Source: Thermotogota bacterium
GTDB lineage: Bacteria; Thermotogota; Thermotogae; Thermotogales; DSM-5069
Assembly: GCA_029551145.1 (NCBI GenBank)
Contig: JAKPGA010000004.1
Location: forward strand, 62,001 to 126,000
Length of the DNA stretch: 64,000 nt
Direction of reading: 5' to 3'
The notes under the pieces are model-generated. The model was not told where the DNA came from, ran no database searches, and was given only the letters and a program-made list of their open reading frames with translations. The translations under genes and the position numbers were made by a program. Positions 17,487-25,545 of this stretch are shown here, piece after piece. The first letter of the stretch is position 1, and each line of letters begins with the position of its first letter.

Positions 17487-20299
17487 TGGATCAACCCCTG
17501 CACATCACTGATTAGACTTACAACGCTTGAGATTATTGGTATCAAATCAACGATGTTCATCAATGGGTTATCAGGTACAAAGATCACATCTCCTGGCGAA
17601 ACACTTGGATTAGCGGTTGTAGGTTTTCCTCGCATCGTGCCTGAAAGATCGCAGACTACTGGTTCACCATTGGGACCTCCTTTGAACAGATACACCTTCG
17701 ACGTGATCGCTCTGGTGGTGAATCCACCGCATTTCATTATCGCATCCAGTACGGTAGAGTATTGATCTATTTTCACAACACCTGGTCTTGAAACCTGACC
17801 AAGTACGTACACGATATTGGCTTCGATAGGAGGTACGTAGACAACATCCCCTGCCTTCACCACTATGTTGTTCAGCGTGAGTGGATTTGACATGTCAAAT
17901 GATTTGCTCTCATTTCCCCTTCTCAGAATGATCTGATTGTAAGAACCCCAACCACTGACACCTCCTGCCATCGACACAACCTCAAGGAGTGTCAGCTCTC
18001 TGTCTCCAACATAATAACCTCCTGGCTTACCTACCATACCAAGGACGTAAACGTAACTCTTGAAATCTCTTTCAAATATCAGAAACGCGCCATCAACCAG
18101 TTGAACATTCTTCTTACCAAGCTGTATGTCCTTAATCGACACGGTTGTCGCTTCATTGGTCGGGAAGATCACTTGGATGAACTGTGTCTCTGCCGTTGTA
18201 TTCACTCTTCCCAAGATGTTGGACAGATCAAATGGTTCATTCTGCGAAAGTTCTATCTTTTTGTTTGTCACGGTATCACCGAAGACAAAGACATAGTGGG
18301 GAGTCTTTTCCGTTACATATACAAAATCACCGTCTTTGAGCGTGAACTGAAGATCTTGTGACTCTATCTCCTTTGCACTGAATAGATGCCTTTCTCCCGA
18401 CGAATACACAATCACCTGATCTGACACATACAGCTGATCTGCGCCAGTGATCAATCCGCCACATCTTGCCACTGCCTTTTTCAGTGTTGCCTGCTCATTT
18501 ACTTCGAAGACTACTTGACCCGGTTCGCGCACCTTACCAAGTACGGTGACCTTTATTGGTTTCTTGACAGTTATCTTGTAGATCTCTCCTGATTTCAGTG
18601 GCAGGTCACGATCAAGCTCAATTATTTGTTCCTGTTCACTCTCAACTTTGACTATGCTCTCGATGTACGAGGTCTGAAGGTTCACCTTTGCCAATGCCCT
18701 TGTGAGGGTGAACTCTTCGTCTGTTCCAAAGCTCACAAATTGCGAAAGATCGCCAACAAAGTAGATGTACCTACCCTGTCTCGATATGAAGACAATGGTG
18801 CTTTGGTTTTCTATTTCTGTGTCAACAGAAGAATCTATGATATCTTTAACGTTGTAACGTGAGACTTCTCGTTGCTGAATCAGCTGGATCGATTCAAAGG
18901 TTCTATCATCTATCTGACCTATCTTCTTTAGAACAGTTGAAAGTCTTCGTGGTTCTTCGGGATCTAAACTTATCTTGCCACTTACGGGAAGCGGCCCTAT
19001 GACATAGACGTAGAATTCATCGTACTCTACTTTTATCAGATCACCAGATTGCAGTTCAAAATCGTTGTCTTTCAGTTCTCTAATTGCAAATTCGAAAATC
19101 TTAGAACCACGTTGTATCTTGACCTTTCCTCCCCTTTCAACTTGTTCAGAAAGATAGCCACCTACCTTTGGCACCACGATGCTCATCTTCATCTGCTCTT
19201 CGGGTTGAAAATCGATCCTACCGGGATTTTTCACCTGTCCTGCGACATAGACAAATCTCTCTGGTTTCTTCAGCACATCAACATAACATCCAACCGCAAT
19301 AGGTACATCGTCATTACCCATCAAAAACGTGGATGTGTATTCTTTTTGGACATTGTCTTGAGTTACGAGGATCTTATCAACGTACTTGGTATCACCGGCA
19401 ATACCACCTGCTTTTGCTATCAATCTTTTCAAGGTGAGTGGTTCGTCCTTCAAAAACTCATATACACCTGGTTTAGTTACAAAACCGACTATGTATGCAT
19501 ACCTCAAATCGATCTTTGGTATGTAGATCTGATCACCCGGCTTGAGATCTACGTCGGGAATTCTTCCTGTAAGAATCTCTTCCAGGTTTATTCTTTGAAC
19601 CGTCCCACTTCTCGTCAGATAGATATTCTGGGGATCTCCCAGGTCTGTTACGATGCCTCCTGATAGAGATATCGCTGCGGATAAGGTGAGACCCTTTGTG
19701 TAGGAGAGTGCCGATGGATTTTTGACAGCTCCCAGAACCTTAACGTATCCAAGAAGGCTTTTCTGAGGTATGTAGATTATATCGTTCTCGTACACAGGAA
19801 CATCCGCATCTAATCTGCCTTCATAATAGAAAGAAGAAAGATCGACCAAGAAACTTTCCCTTCCGCGCATTATTCTGATGTTCTCAAGATCTATCATCTC
19901 GGTACTGAAATCCGTACCATGTCCACCAACTATTGATATTATCTGACTCAGCATCGTAGGGTTTATGCCGATGTCTATCCTTGTGTTCACGATTCCGTGT
20001 ATATAAACATACCTCGGTGCATAGCTCACCAAAGAGGCACTTACGGCTGGATTTGGTATCAACTTTGCTACCTTCTCGTTGATGATCTTTTCAAGATCAT
20101 TCAATGTCATACCGCTTACCTTTATTCTTCCCACACCCACATAGGAGATAAAGCCATCACTGTCGACAATGCAATCTCTTGACATCTCTTGGTATCCAAA
20201 AACCTCAATTCTGATTGTGTCGCCCACTCTCAGCGCATATTCGCCGAAGAGCGAACTCACTATAAGAATGAAGGTTATCAACAAAACTGTTTTCTTCAT
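17483..20299 (-). CDS. Large secreted SLBB-repeat protein, polysaccharide export (Wza-like) family
   Basis: About 938 residues with a Sec-type signal peptide (MKKTVLLITFILIVSSLFG). A polysaccharide-export N-terminal domain follows (ALRVGDTIRIEVFGYQEMS). Then come about ten SLBB-type repeats, each opening with a pattern such as YVYVLGxVxxPG and spaced about 80 residues, near residues 94, 184, 265, 346, 427, 510, 582, 668, 748 and 827. SLBB domains bind glycans and build periplasmic or outer-membrane export channels. Ordinary Wza homologues have two or three. The start at 20299 has GGGGTGATC and a signal peptide directly after it; upstream codons would overlap thrS. It is the first gene of the long minus-strand unit. 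Confidence 0.88.
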   Translation of the reverse strand: MKKTVLLITFILIVSSLFGEYALRVGDTIRIEVFGYQEMSRDCIVDSDGFISYVGVGRIKVSGMTLNDLEKIINEKVAKLIPNPAVSASLVSYAPRYVYIHGIVNTRIDIGINPTMLSQIISIVGGHGTDFSTEMIDLENIRIMRGRESFLVDLSSFYYEGRLDADVPVYENDIIYIPQKSLLGYVKVLGAVKNPSALSYTKGLTLSAAISLSGGIVTDLGDPQNIYLTRSGTVQRINLEEILTGRIPDVDLKPGDQIYIPKIDLRYAYIVGFVTKPGVYEFLKDEPLTLKRLIAKAGGIAGDTKYVDKILVTQDNVQKEYTSTFLMGNDDVPIAVGCYVDVLKKPERFVYVAGQVKNPGRIDFQPEEQMKMSIVVPKVGGYLSEQVERGGKVKIQRGSKIFEFAIRELKDNDFELQSGDLIKVEYDEFYVYVIGPLPVSGKISLDPEEPRRLSTVLKKIGQIDDRTFESIQLIQQREVSRYNVKDIIDSSVDTEIENQSTIVFISRQGRYIYFVGDLSQFVSFGTDEEFTLTRALAKVNLQTSYIESIVKVESEQEQIIELDRDLPLKSGEIYKITVKKPIKVTVLGKVREPGQVVFEVNEQATLKKAVARCGGLITGADQLYVSDQVIVYSSGERHLFSAKEIESQDLQFTLKDGDFVYVTEKTPHYVFVFGDTVTNKKIELSQNEPFDLSNILGRVNTTAETQFIQVIFPTNEATTVSIKDIQLGKKNVQLVDGAFLIFERDFKSYVYVLGMVGKPGGYYVGDRELTLLEVVSMAGGVSGWGSYNQIILRRGNESKSFDMSNPLTLNNIVVKAGDVVYVPPIEANIVYVLGQVSRPGVVKIDQYSTVLDAIMKCGGFTTRAITSKVYLFKGGPNGEPVVCDLSGTMRGKPTTANPSVSPGDVIFVPDNPLMNIVDLIPIISSVVSLISDVQGLIQ

Positions 20300-20390
20300 C
20301 TGATCACCCCATAGCTTGTTTTTCTCTTTAATGATAACACTCGATTTGAAAATGTGGTAATATTTAAAAAAGCACTGTGGAGGTGGTTTT
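20300..20390. promoter_or_regulatory. Divergent promoter region between the SLBB-protein gene and thrS
   Basis: This 91-bp region must contain the start signals for both the twelve-gene minus unit and thrS. For thrS, TAATAT at 20358-20363 is a possible -10 with no good -35. On the minus strand, TTACCA, 18 nt, TATCAT is a weak candidate. I see no T-box or other leader structure; there is no room for one. Confidence 0.35.
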
Positions 20391-22316
20391 GTGCCGTTCA
20401 AAGTGAGAGTCAAGAATGACGGAGAATTTGTTTTCAACGAACCGGTGCGTGTTTCTGAAATTTCGAAAGATCTGCCAATACAGACAATAGCCGCCCTTTT
20501 CAACGGTCAGCTGGTGGACCTAAGGTCAACGATCTGTGAAGATGGTGAGATTGAGTTCGTCACACTTGGTCATGAACTTGCCCCGCAGGTCTACAGACAT
20601 ACCCTTTCTCACGTCATGGCGCAGGCTGTTATGAACATATATGGTAAAGATAACGTCAGACTTGGGATTGGTCCAACGATCGAAAATGGGTTTTACTACG
20701 ATTTTGAAATTCTCAACGGGAAGATAACAGAAGAAGACCTCCCAAGGATAGAACAAGAAATGAAAAAGATAGTGGAACAAGATATGGATATAGAGAGAAT
20801 TGAAATGAGTAAGGACGAGGCAATCACCTTGATGGAGCAGAAAGGTCAGGTATACAAGGTAGAGCTCTTGAAAGACCTTGCGCAAGAGAAAGTAACGTTC
20901 TTCAAACAGGGAGATTTCATAGATCTGTGCAGAGGACCACATCTACCATCTACGGGCATAGTCAAGAACTTCAAACTGCTTTCGATCTCAGGTGCTTACT
21001 GGAAAGGCGATGAAAAAAGACCGATGCTTCAGAGAATCTACGGCACGGCATTTGTTGATAAAGAAGAACTCGATAAATATCTGAATTTCTTGGAAGAGGC
21101 GAAAAAGAGGGATCACAGAAAACTTGGTCCAGCGCTTGGTATATTCTTCATCGATTTTGATGTTGCTGCTGGTATGCCAATTTTCATGCCGAAAGGAACC
21201 ATAATTCTCAGAGAATTGATGAATTTCTCCAGACAGCTTCACCTGCAGTTTGGGTATGAAGAGGTTATGACTCCACTTGTGATGAGCGAAAAGCTCTGGA
21301 GAATGTCGGGTCACTGGGATCACTACAAAGAAAACATGTATTTCACAAGTAAAGAAGAACAAGAGTTCGCAGTTAAACCGATGAACTGCCCTGGTCATAT
21401 CTTGATATACAAGAATAGAACAGTCTCTTACAGAGATCTCCCATTGAGATTTTTCGAATTTGGAAGAGTTCACAGATATGAAAGAAGCGGTGTACTGCAT
21501 GGTTTGTTCAGAGTGAGAAGTTTTACACAAGATGATGCTCATATATTCTGCACAACAGAACAAATTGAGCAAGAGATAGCTGGAGTTATCGAATTTGTTC
21601 ATAAGATCTACTCACCCTTTGGTTTCGAATACACCGCTGAGCTGAGCACGATGCCTGAAAACCACATGGGGGATGTTGAAACTTGGGAAAAGGCTACACA
21701 AGCCCTTAAAGGTGCTATGGAATCGGTGGGGCTGAAATATGTGGTAAAAGAAGGTGAGGGTGCGTTTTATGGTCCAAAGATCGATTTTCACATCAGAGAT
21801 TCTATAGGTCGCACATGGCAGTGCGCGACTATTCAGCTTGATTTTCTGATGCCTCAGCGTTTTGAACTTGTTTACACAGACGTCAACGGTAATTATCGTC
21901 AACCGGTTATGATACACAGGGCGATCTATGGAAGTCTCGAAAGATTCCTGGGCATATTGATTGAACACTACGCCGGTGCCTTTCCAACCTGGCTGGCACC
22001 AACACAGGTCGTAGTCATACCAATTGCCGACAGACATCATCCATATGCTCAGCATGTAAAGGACACTCTGGTACAAAATAGTATCAGAGCCGAGATCGAC
22101 TTGAGACGTGAAACGCTTGGTTACAAGATAAGAGATGCCCAGTCGATGAAGGTTCCTTACATGTTCATAGTTGGTGACAAAGAGCAAACAACACAGACCG
22201 TGTCTGTGAGAACCAGAAGGGGAAATGAGTTTGCCAGTAGATCAATTCAGTCAGTAATTGATATAATTTCTCAGGAAATCAAGACACGTTCGTTGAAAAA
22301 CTTGATGGAGGAGTAA
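20391..22316 (+). CDS. thrS: Threonyl-tRNA synthetase
   Basis: Charges tRNA-Thr with threonine in the cytosol and edits mischarged serine. The 641-residue protein has the standard order: N-terminal TGS domain (about 1-62), editing domain with [11 protein letters not shown] and later CRGPH, a class II catalytic core ([10 protein letters not shown] with the zinc-binding cysteine, motif 2 [11 protein letters not shown], motif 3 [13 protein letters not shown]), and a C-terminal anticodon-binding domain ([14 protein letters not shown]). GTG start with a strong GGAGGTGG. Divergent from the SLBB gene, and probably co-transcribed with the HD-GYP gene 2 nt downstream. Confidence 0.97.
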   Translation: MPFKVRVKNDGEFVFNEPVRVSEISKDLPIQTIAALFNGQLVDLRSTICEDGEIEFVTLGHELAPQVYRHTLSHVMAQAVMNIYGKDNVRLGIGPTIENGFYYDFEILNGKITEEDLPRIEQEMKKIVEQDMDIERIEMSKDEAITLMEQKGQVYKVELLKDLAQEKVTFFKQGDFIDLCRGPHLPSTGIVKNFKLLSISGAYWKGDEKRPMLQRIYGTAFVDKEELDKYLNFLEEAKKRDHRKLGPALGIFFIDFDVAAGMPIFMPKGTIILRELMNFSRQLHLQFGYEEVMTPLVMSEKLWRMSGHWDHYKENMYFTSKEEQEFAVKPMNCPGHILIYKNRTVSYRDLPLRFFEFGRVHRYERSGVLHGLFRVRSFTQDDAHIFCTTEQIEQEIAGVIEFVHKIYSPFGFEYTAELSTMPENHMGDVETWEKATQALKGAMESVGLKYVVKEGEGAFYGPKIDFHIRDSIGRTWQCATIQLDFLMPQRFELVYTDVNGNYRQPVMIHRAIYGSLERFLGILIEHYAGAFPTWLAPTQVVVIPIADRHHPYAQHVKDTLVQNSIRAEIDLRRETLGYKIRDAQSMKVPYMFIVGDKEQTTQTVSVRTRRGNEFASRSIQSVIDIISQEIKTRSLKNLMEE

Positions 22317-22318
22317 GA

Positions 22319-23185
22319 TTGAAGATCGAGGTTATTGGAACAGTTGATGAGAAAATAGTAGAGTTTTTTAGAAAAATGGAGCAGGTTGAGGAGAGTGATT
22401 CTCCTCAACTTTTCTTAACCGATTCTTACGAAGAATCCAGACCGTTTCAGGTTGTCTTCAGTAACCAGAACGCTGAGTTTTACAGCAAAGGTGAGTTGCT
22501 TGCGAGATTCGAACAAGCAACAGAAAACTACCCGGCGATCTGGGCTTTTGCAAAGGCATATACAGACAAAGACGGCATTAGAAACGGTTTGACAAGCACC
22601 AAATGGGCGCGCAGAATAGTGAGCGGCATTCTAAAAGCAATGGTTGTGCTTTTGGAAGTAGAAGACAAGAACGGTTTTAGCCATTCACAGAGGGTTACTA
22701 AGCTTGCACAAAAGATGGGAGTATCGCTCGGTCTTTCTGAGAAAGAGCAAGCGCTCCTGATCGAAGCGAGTATGTTGCACGATGTAGGGAAGATAGGTAT
22801 TGAACAATTGATGATGTTTACTCCTACCAGAATAAGATTTCTCGAAGATATGCCAAGGGATCACACGATAATGGGTTCCATATATCTGTCTACGATTGAG
22901 TTTCTCTGGGACTTGGTACCTATAGTTAGGTCTCATCACGAATGGTGGGACGGCAGGGGTTATCCGGACGGATTAAAGGGTGAAGAGATACCGTTTTTTG
23001 CGAGAATAATAGCTATCTGCGATTATTACGACGAACTAACGCACTTTGTGACCTCTGAATGGGGCATTGGTCCCAAGAAAAAAGATGAAGCCTTGAAGAT
23101 GATCTCGAATCAAAGCGGTAAGATGCTCGACCCAGCTTTAGTAGAACTTTTTGTGAGAATAATGGAATCAGACCAAGACGTCTAA
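22319..23185 (+). CDS. HD-GYP domain protein, probable cyclic-di-GMP phosphodiesterase
   Basis: A 288-residue cytosolic protein. The first 110 residues are a family-unspecific region without a recognisable sensor domain. The HD-GYP domain follows, with HDVGKIGIEQLM near residue 153, a histidine in HTIMGS, and HHEWWDGRGYPDGLKG near 205. HD-GYP domains hydrolyse c-di-GMP at a metal centre, and the GYP triad is intact. TTG start with GGAGGAGTAAGA. It follows thrS by 2 nt and its last 18 nt overlap the convergent unknown gene. The GGDEF protein at 42.3 kb is the matching synthase type in this window. Confidence 0.9.
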   Translation: MKIEVIGTVDEKIVEFFRKMEQVEESDSPQLFLTDSYEESRPFQVVFSNQNAEFYSKGELLARFEQATENYPAIWAFAKAYTDKDGIRNGLTSTKWARRIVSGILKAMVVLLEVEDKNGFSHSQRVTKLAQKMGVSLGLSEKEQALLIEASMLHDVGKIGIEQLMMFTPTRIRFLEDMPRDHTIMGSIYLSTIEFLWDLVPIVRSHHEWWDGRGYPDGLKGEEIPFFARIIAICDYYDELTHFVTSEWGIGPKKKDEALKMISNQSGKMLDPALVELFVRIMESDQDV

Positions 23186-23647
23186 GAATATTCCAACGGA
23201 CATCAAAAGGTCTCTCAAAAGTTGGGCAGGCATATTCATCATCATTTTCAGTAGAGCAAGTTGTTCTTCAAGTTTCTGTCTTTCTTCTTCGCTTGCTGCC
23301 GTATTTAGTCTGGCTTCGAGTCTTTGAATCTCTCCCTGTATGTGGTCCTTGTAACTGTTTTCGGCAGGCTGTTGTGCTTGTTGCGAAGGGTAGTATATCC
23401 AGACGGTGGTCTTACCGGCTATCGCAGCGATGAAAGAACCTCGTTTTCTCAAATCAAGTGTTATTCCGCCTTGAATGATCACTCCGCCGTTTCTCTCTGC
23501 TTCTCTTTTAAAGGCAAGCCAGTTGCTTATCTCTTGAGAGAGCACACGCAAAATACTTCGGCTGGCTGGAGCCGAATGTGACAAACCCGGTTCACCTGGG
23601 TCAAGCTTGTAACCCAAAATAGGGTTTTGAACACCCTCTACTGCCAT
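23168..23647 (-). CDS. Unknown 159-residue protein downstream of ruvA
   Basis: No family recognised. The N-terminal part is glycine/proline-rich (NPILGYKLDPGEPGLSHS), followed by a mixed region with GGVIIQGGITLDLRKRG and IAGKTTVWIYYP. A charged helical, coiled-coil-like segment comes next (HIQGEIQRLEARLNTAASEE), and the C-terminal hydrophobic helix is rich in Met and Leu (LKMMMNMPAQLLRDLLMSVG). There is no signal peptide. ATG start with GAGGGTATAGTC, 3 nt after the ruvA stop, so it belongs to the valS-folC-ruvA unit. Confidence 0.65.
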   Translation of the reverse strand: MAVEGVQNPILGYKLDPGEPGLSHSAPASRSILRVLSQEISNWLAFKREAERNGGVIIQGGITLDLRKRGSFIAAIAGKTTVWIYYPSQQAQQPAENSYKDHIQGEIQRLEARLNTAASEEERQKLEEQLALLKMMMNMPAQLLRDLLMSVGIFLDVLV

Positions 23648-23650
23648 AGA

Positions 23651-24226
23651 CTATACCCTCTTTGACAGTTTCTTCAGAGCCTCCTTCACGATCTGTTCTG
23701 TACTCATCTTGTTTTTGTAGACAGATCTCGCCGATTCCAAAGATTCGCTTCTTGAAAAACCAAGCGCGACGAGTGCCTCAACCGCGTCGAATAACTCTGA
23801 GGAATAGGTGCTTTCTAACTCGAAATGCTCGTCTTTGAGCTCTGCTATTAATCTTTCTGCAGTCTTTTTTCCTATTCCTTGAATGTGAGAAAGTTTCTCA
23901 ACATTCGCGTTGACTATCAGGTGCACAAGTTCTTCTGGTTCTACAATCCCCAAGATCTTCAAAGCGGTCTTTGGGCCTATTTTGGATACCTTCAATATCT
24001 TTTCAAAGACGTGGAGTTTTTCTTTGCTCAAAAAACCATACAAAACGATCTCGTTCTGATTGAACTCAAGGTGGGTGTGTAGTTCAATCTCATCTCCCAC
24101 AGAACATTTCTCGACACTTTGGTTATCGCACAAGATTCTTATAACGAAATTCCCAACTTTCAACAACAAACTGCCCGATTCTTTGGCATACACCTGTCCA
24201 TTGACGGCTACGACCAAGTTCATCAT
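23651..24226 (-). CDS. ruvA: Holliday junction branch migration protein RuvA
   Basis: Binds four-way DNA junctions as a tetramer and loads the RuvB motor during recombination repair. About 191 residues with the three RuvA domains: N-terminal OB fold (VVAVNGQVYAKESGSLLLKV), a middle double helix-hairpin-helix (KVSKIGPKTALKILGIV and LSHIQGIGKKTAERLIAELKD), and the small C-terminal UBA-like domain (ALVALGFSRSESLESA) that contacts RuvB. The ATG at 24226 overlaps the folC stop; the next codon is also ATG. ruvB is not nearby. Confidence 0.94.
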   Translation of the reverse strand: MMNLVVAVNGQVYAKESGSLLLKVGNFVIRILCDNQSVEKCSVGDEIELHTHLEFNQNEIVLYGFLSKEKLHVFEKILKVSKIGPKTALKILGIVEPEELVHLIVNANVEKLSHIQGIGKKTAERLIAELKDEHFELESTYSSELFDAVEALVALGFSRSESLESARSVYKNKMSTEQIVKEALKKLSKRV

Positions 24227-25545
24227 CTCACAATGGACCACTCGGGTTCAAGGCGTCCATCTGTTATGTAATCTCGCAGATATCCAACAAGATAGAGCGA
24301 CCCTGTTATTATTATCGTCTCATACCCGTCTTCCTTTAGCCTTTCGTATGCCTTTATCGGATCATTTTCAAATTCCACATTTTGGTTAAACTGTTTTGCT
24401 ATTTCAAAGGTCTGTTGTGGATTCTGTGCCCTGTGTGAGAATGGCCTTGTCACAATTATCTTCTCAAAAAGTGGCGCGATCTGCGACAGAACACCTTCCT
24501 TGTCTTTATCATCAACGATACCGATTACTGCAGCCAGTTTCTCACCTGAGAGATAGTCAACAACTGTCTTTCTCAGCACCTTGGCAGCGGGCCGATTGTG
24601 GGCACCATCAAAGATCACCCTTGGTTTTGTGTTCAAAACCTCAAATCTCCCCGGCATTCTTGCTTTGTTCAGGGCTCTTCTGATAGCTGTCTCATCGACT
24701 TGAAGGCCGGTTCTTTCAGCGAAGATTAGAAATGCCTCAAGCGCGACAGATGCGTTCAGGAATTGGTGTTCACCGTTTAGTGAAATACTCAGGTCTTTGT
24801 ACTCTCTCTTACCATGAAAATCAAAATGATTATCGGACAGTTGGAGCTTCTGATTATCATAATAGAAATCCCTTTCAAAAAGATGAAGATCACTCTTGTT
24901 TAACTCGGATATCTTCTTGATAACGTGCAGAGGTTCTGTCTTGGTCTCACCACAGACTACAGGTACCCTTTGCTTTATTATCCCGGCTTTTTCAAAGGCT
25001 ATCTTTTCAAGGGAATCACCAAGAATTTGCATGTGATCGTAGTCAACTGTTACTATTACACTCACTTGTGGGATCAGAACATTGGTTGCATCAAATCTTC
25101 CCCCAAGTCCCACCTCAATAGATCCGGCTTGAACTTTCATCTCTTTGTAGATGAGAAAAGCCATGGCGGTGGTAAACTCAAAGAAACTCGGCCTGAATTG
25201 CTCGCCTTTTTGATCCATCTGCAACGCTATTTTCTGCACCTGGTCGAAAGCCTTCAACATATCTTGTTCTGGAACAAATTGCTCATCAACCAGAATTCTT
25301 TCTCTGAAACTTGAAAGGTGTGGAGAATAGTAGCTACCGGTCTTCATACCATGTTCCAAGAACAAATGGCTCAGAAACCGTGTGACAGAGCCTTTGCCAT
25401 TTGTGCCGGTTATGTGAACACTGAGAAAACTGTCTTGTGGATTCTGAAGTGCTTCACAAAGTTGCTTGATTCTGTCAAGACCAAGCGTTATCTTCCCTGA
25501 AGGCCTTTCGTTGTAGAGATATTCAAGCATTTCAAGATAATTCAT
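24223..25545 (-). CDS. folC: Folylpolyglutamate synthase / dihydrofolate synthase
   Basis: ATP-dependent ligase adding glutamate to dihydropteroate and/or folates, in the cytosol. The 440-residue Mur-ligase-family protein shows the P-loop GTNGKGSVTRFLSHL near residue 46, the omega-loop region SPHLSSFRERI, the metal- and substrate-binding EVGLGGRFDATN, the central-domain histidine in VDYDHMQILG, and a C-terminal Rossmann domain with VIFDGAHNRPA. ATG start overlapping the valS stop by 4 nt. It may be mono- or bifunctional; sequence alone does not decide. Confidence 0.94.
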   Translation of the reverse strand: MNYLEMLEYLYNERPSGKITLGLDRIKQLCEALQNPQDSFLSVHITGTNGKGSVTRFLSHLFLEHGMKTGSYYSPHLSSFRERILVDEQFVPEQDMLKAFDQVQKIALQMDQKGEQFRPSFFEFTTAMAFLIYKEMKVQAGSIEVGLGGRFDATNVLIPQVSVIVTVDYDHMQILGDSLEKIAFEKAGIIKQRVPVVCGETKTEPLHVIKKISELNKSDLHLFERDFYYDNQKLQLSDNHFDFHGKREYKDLSISLNGEHQFLNASVALEAFLIFAERTGLQVDETAIRRALNKARMPGRFEVLNTKPRVIFDGAHNRPAAKVLRKTVVDYLSGEKLAAVIGIVDDKDKEGVLSQIAPLFEKIIVTRPFSHRAQNPQQTFEIAKQFNQNVEFENDPIKAYERLKEDGYETIIITGSLYLVGYLRDYITDGRLEPEWSIVR

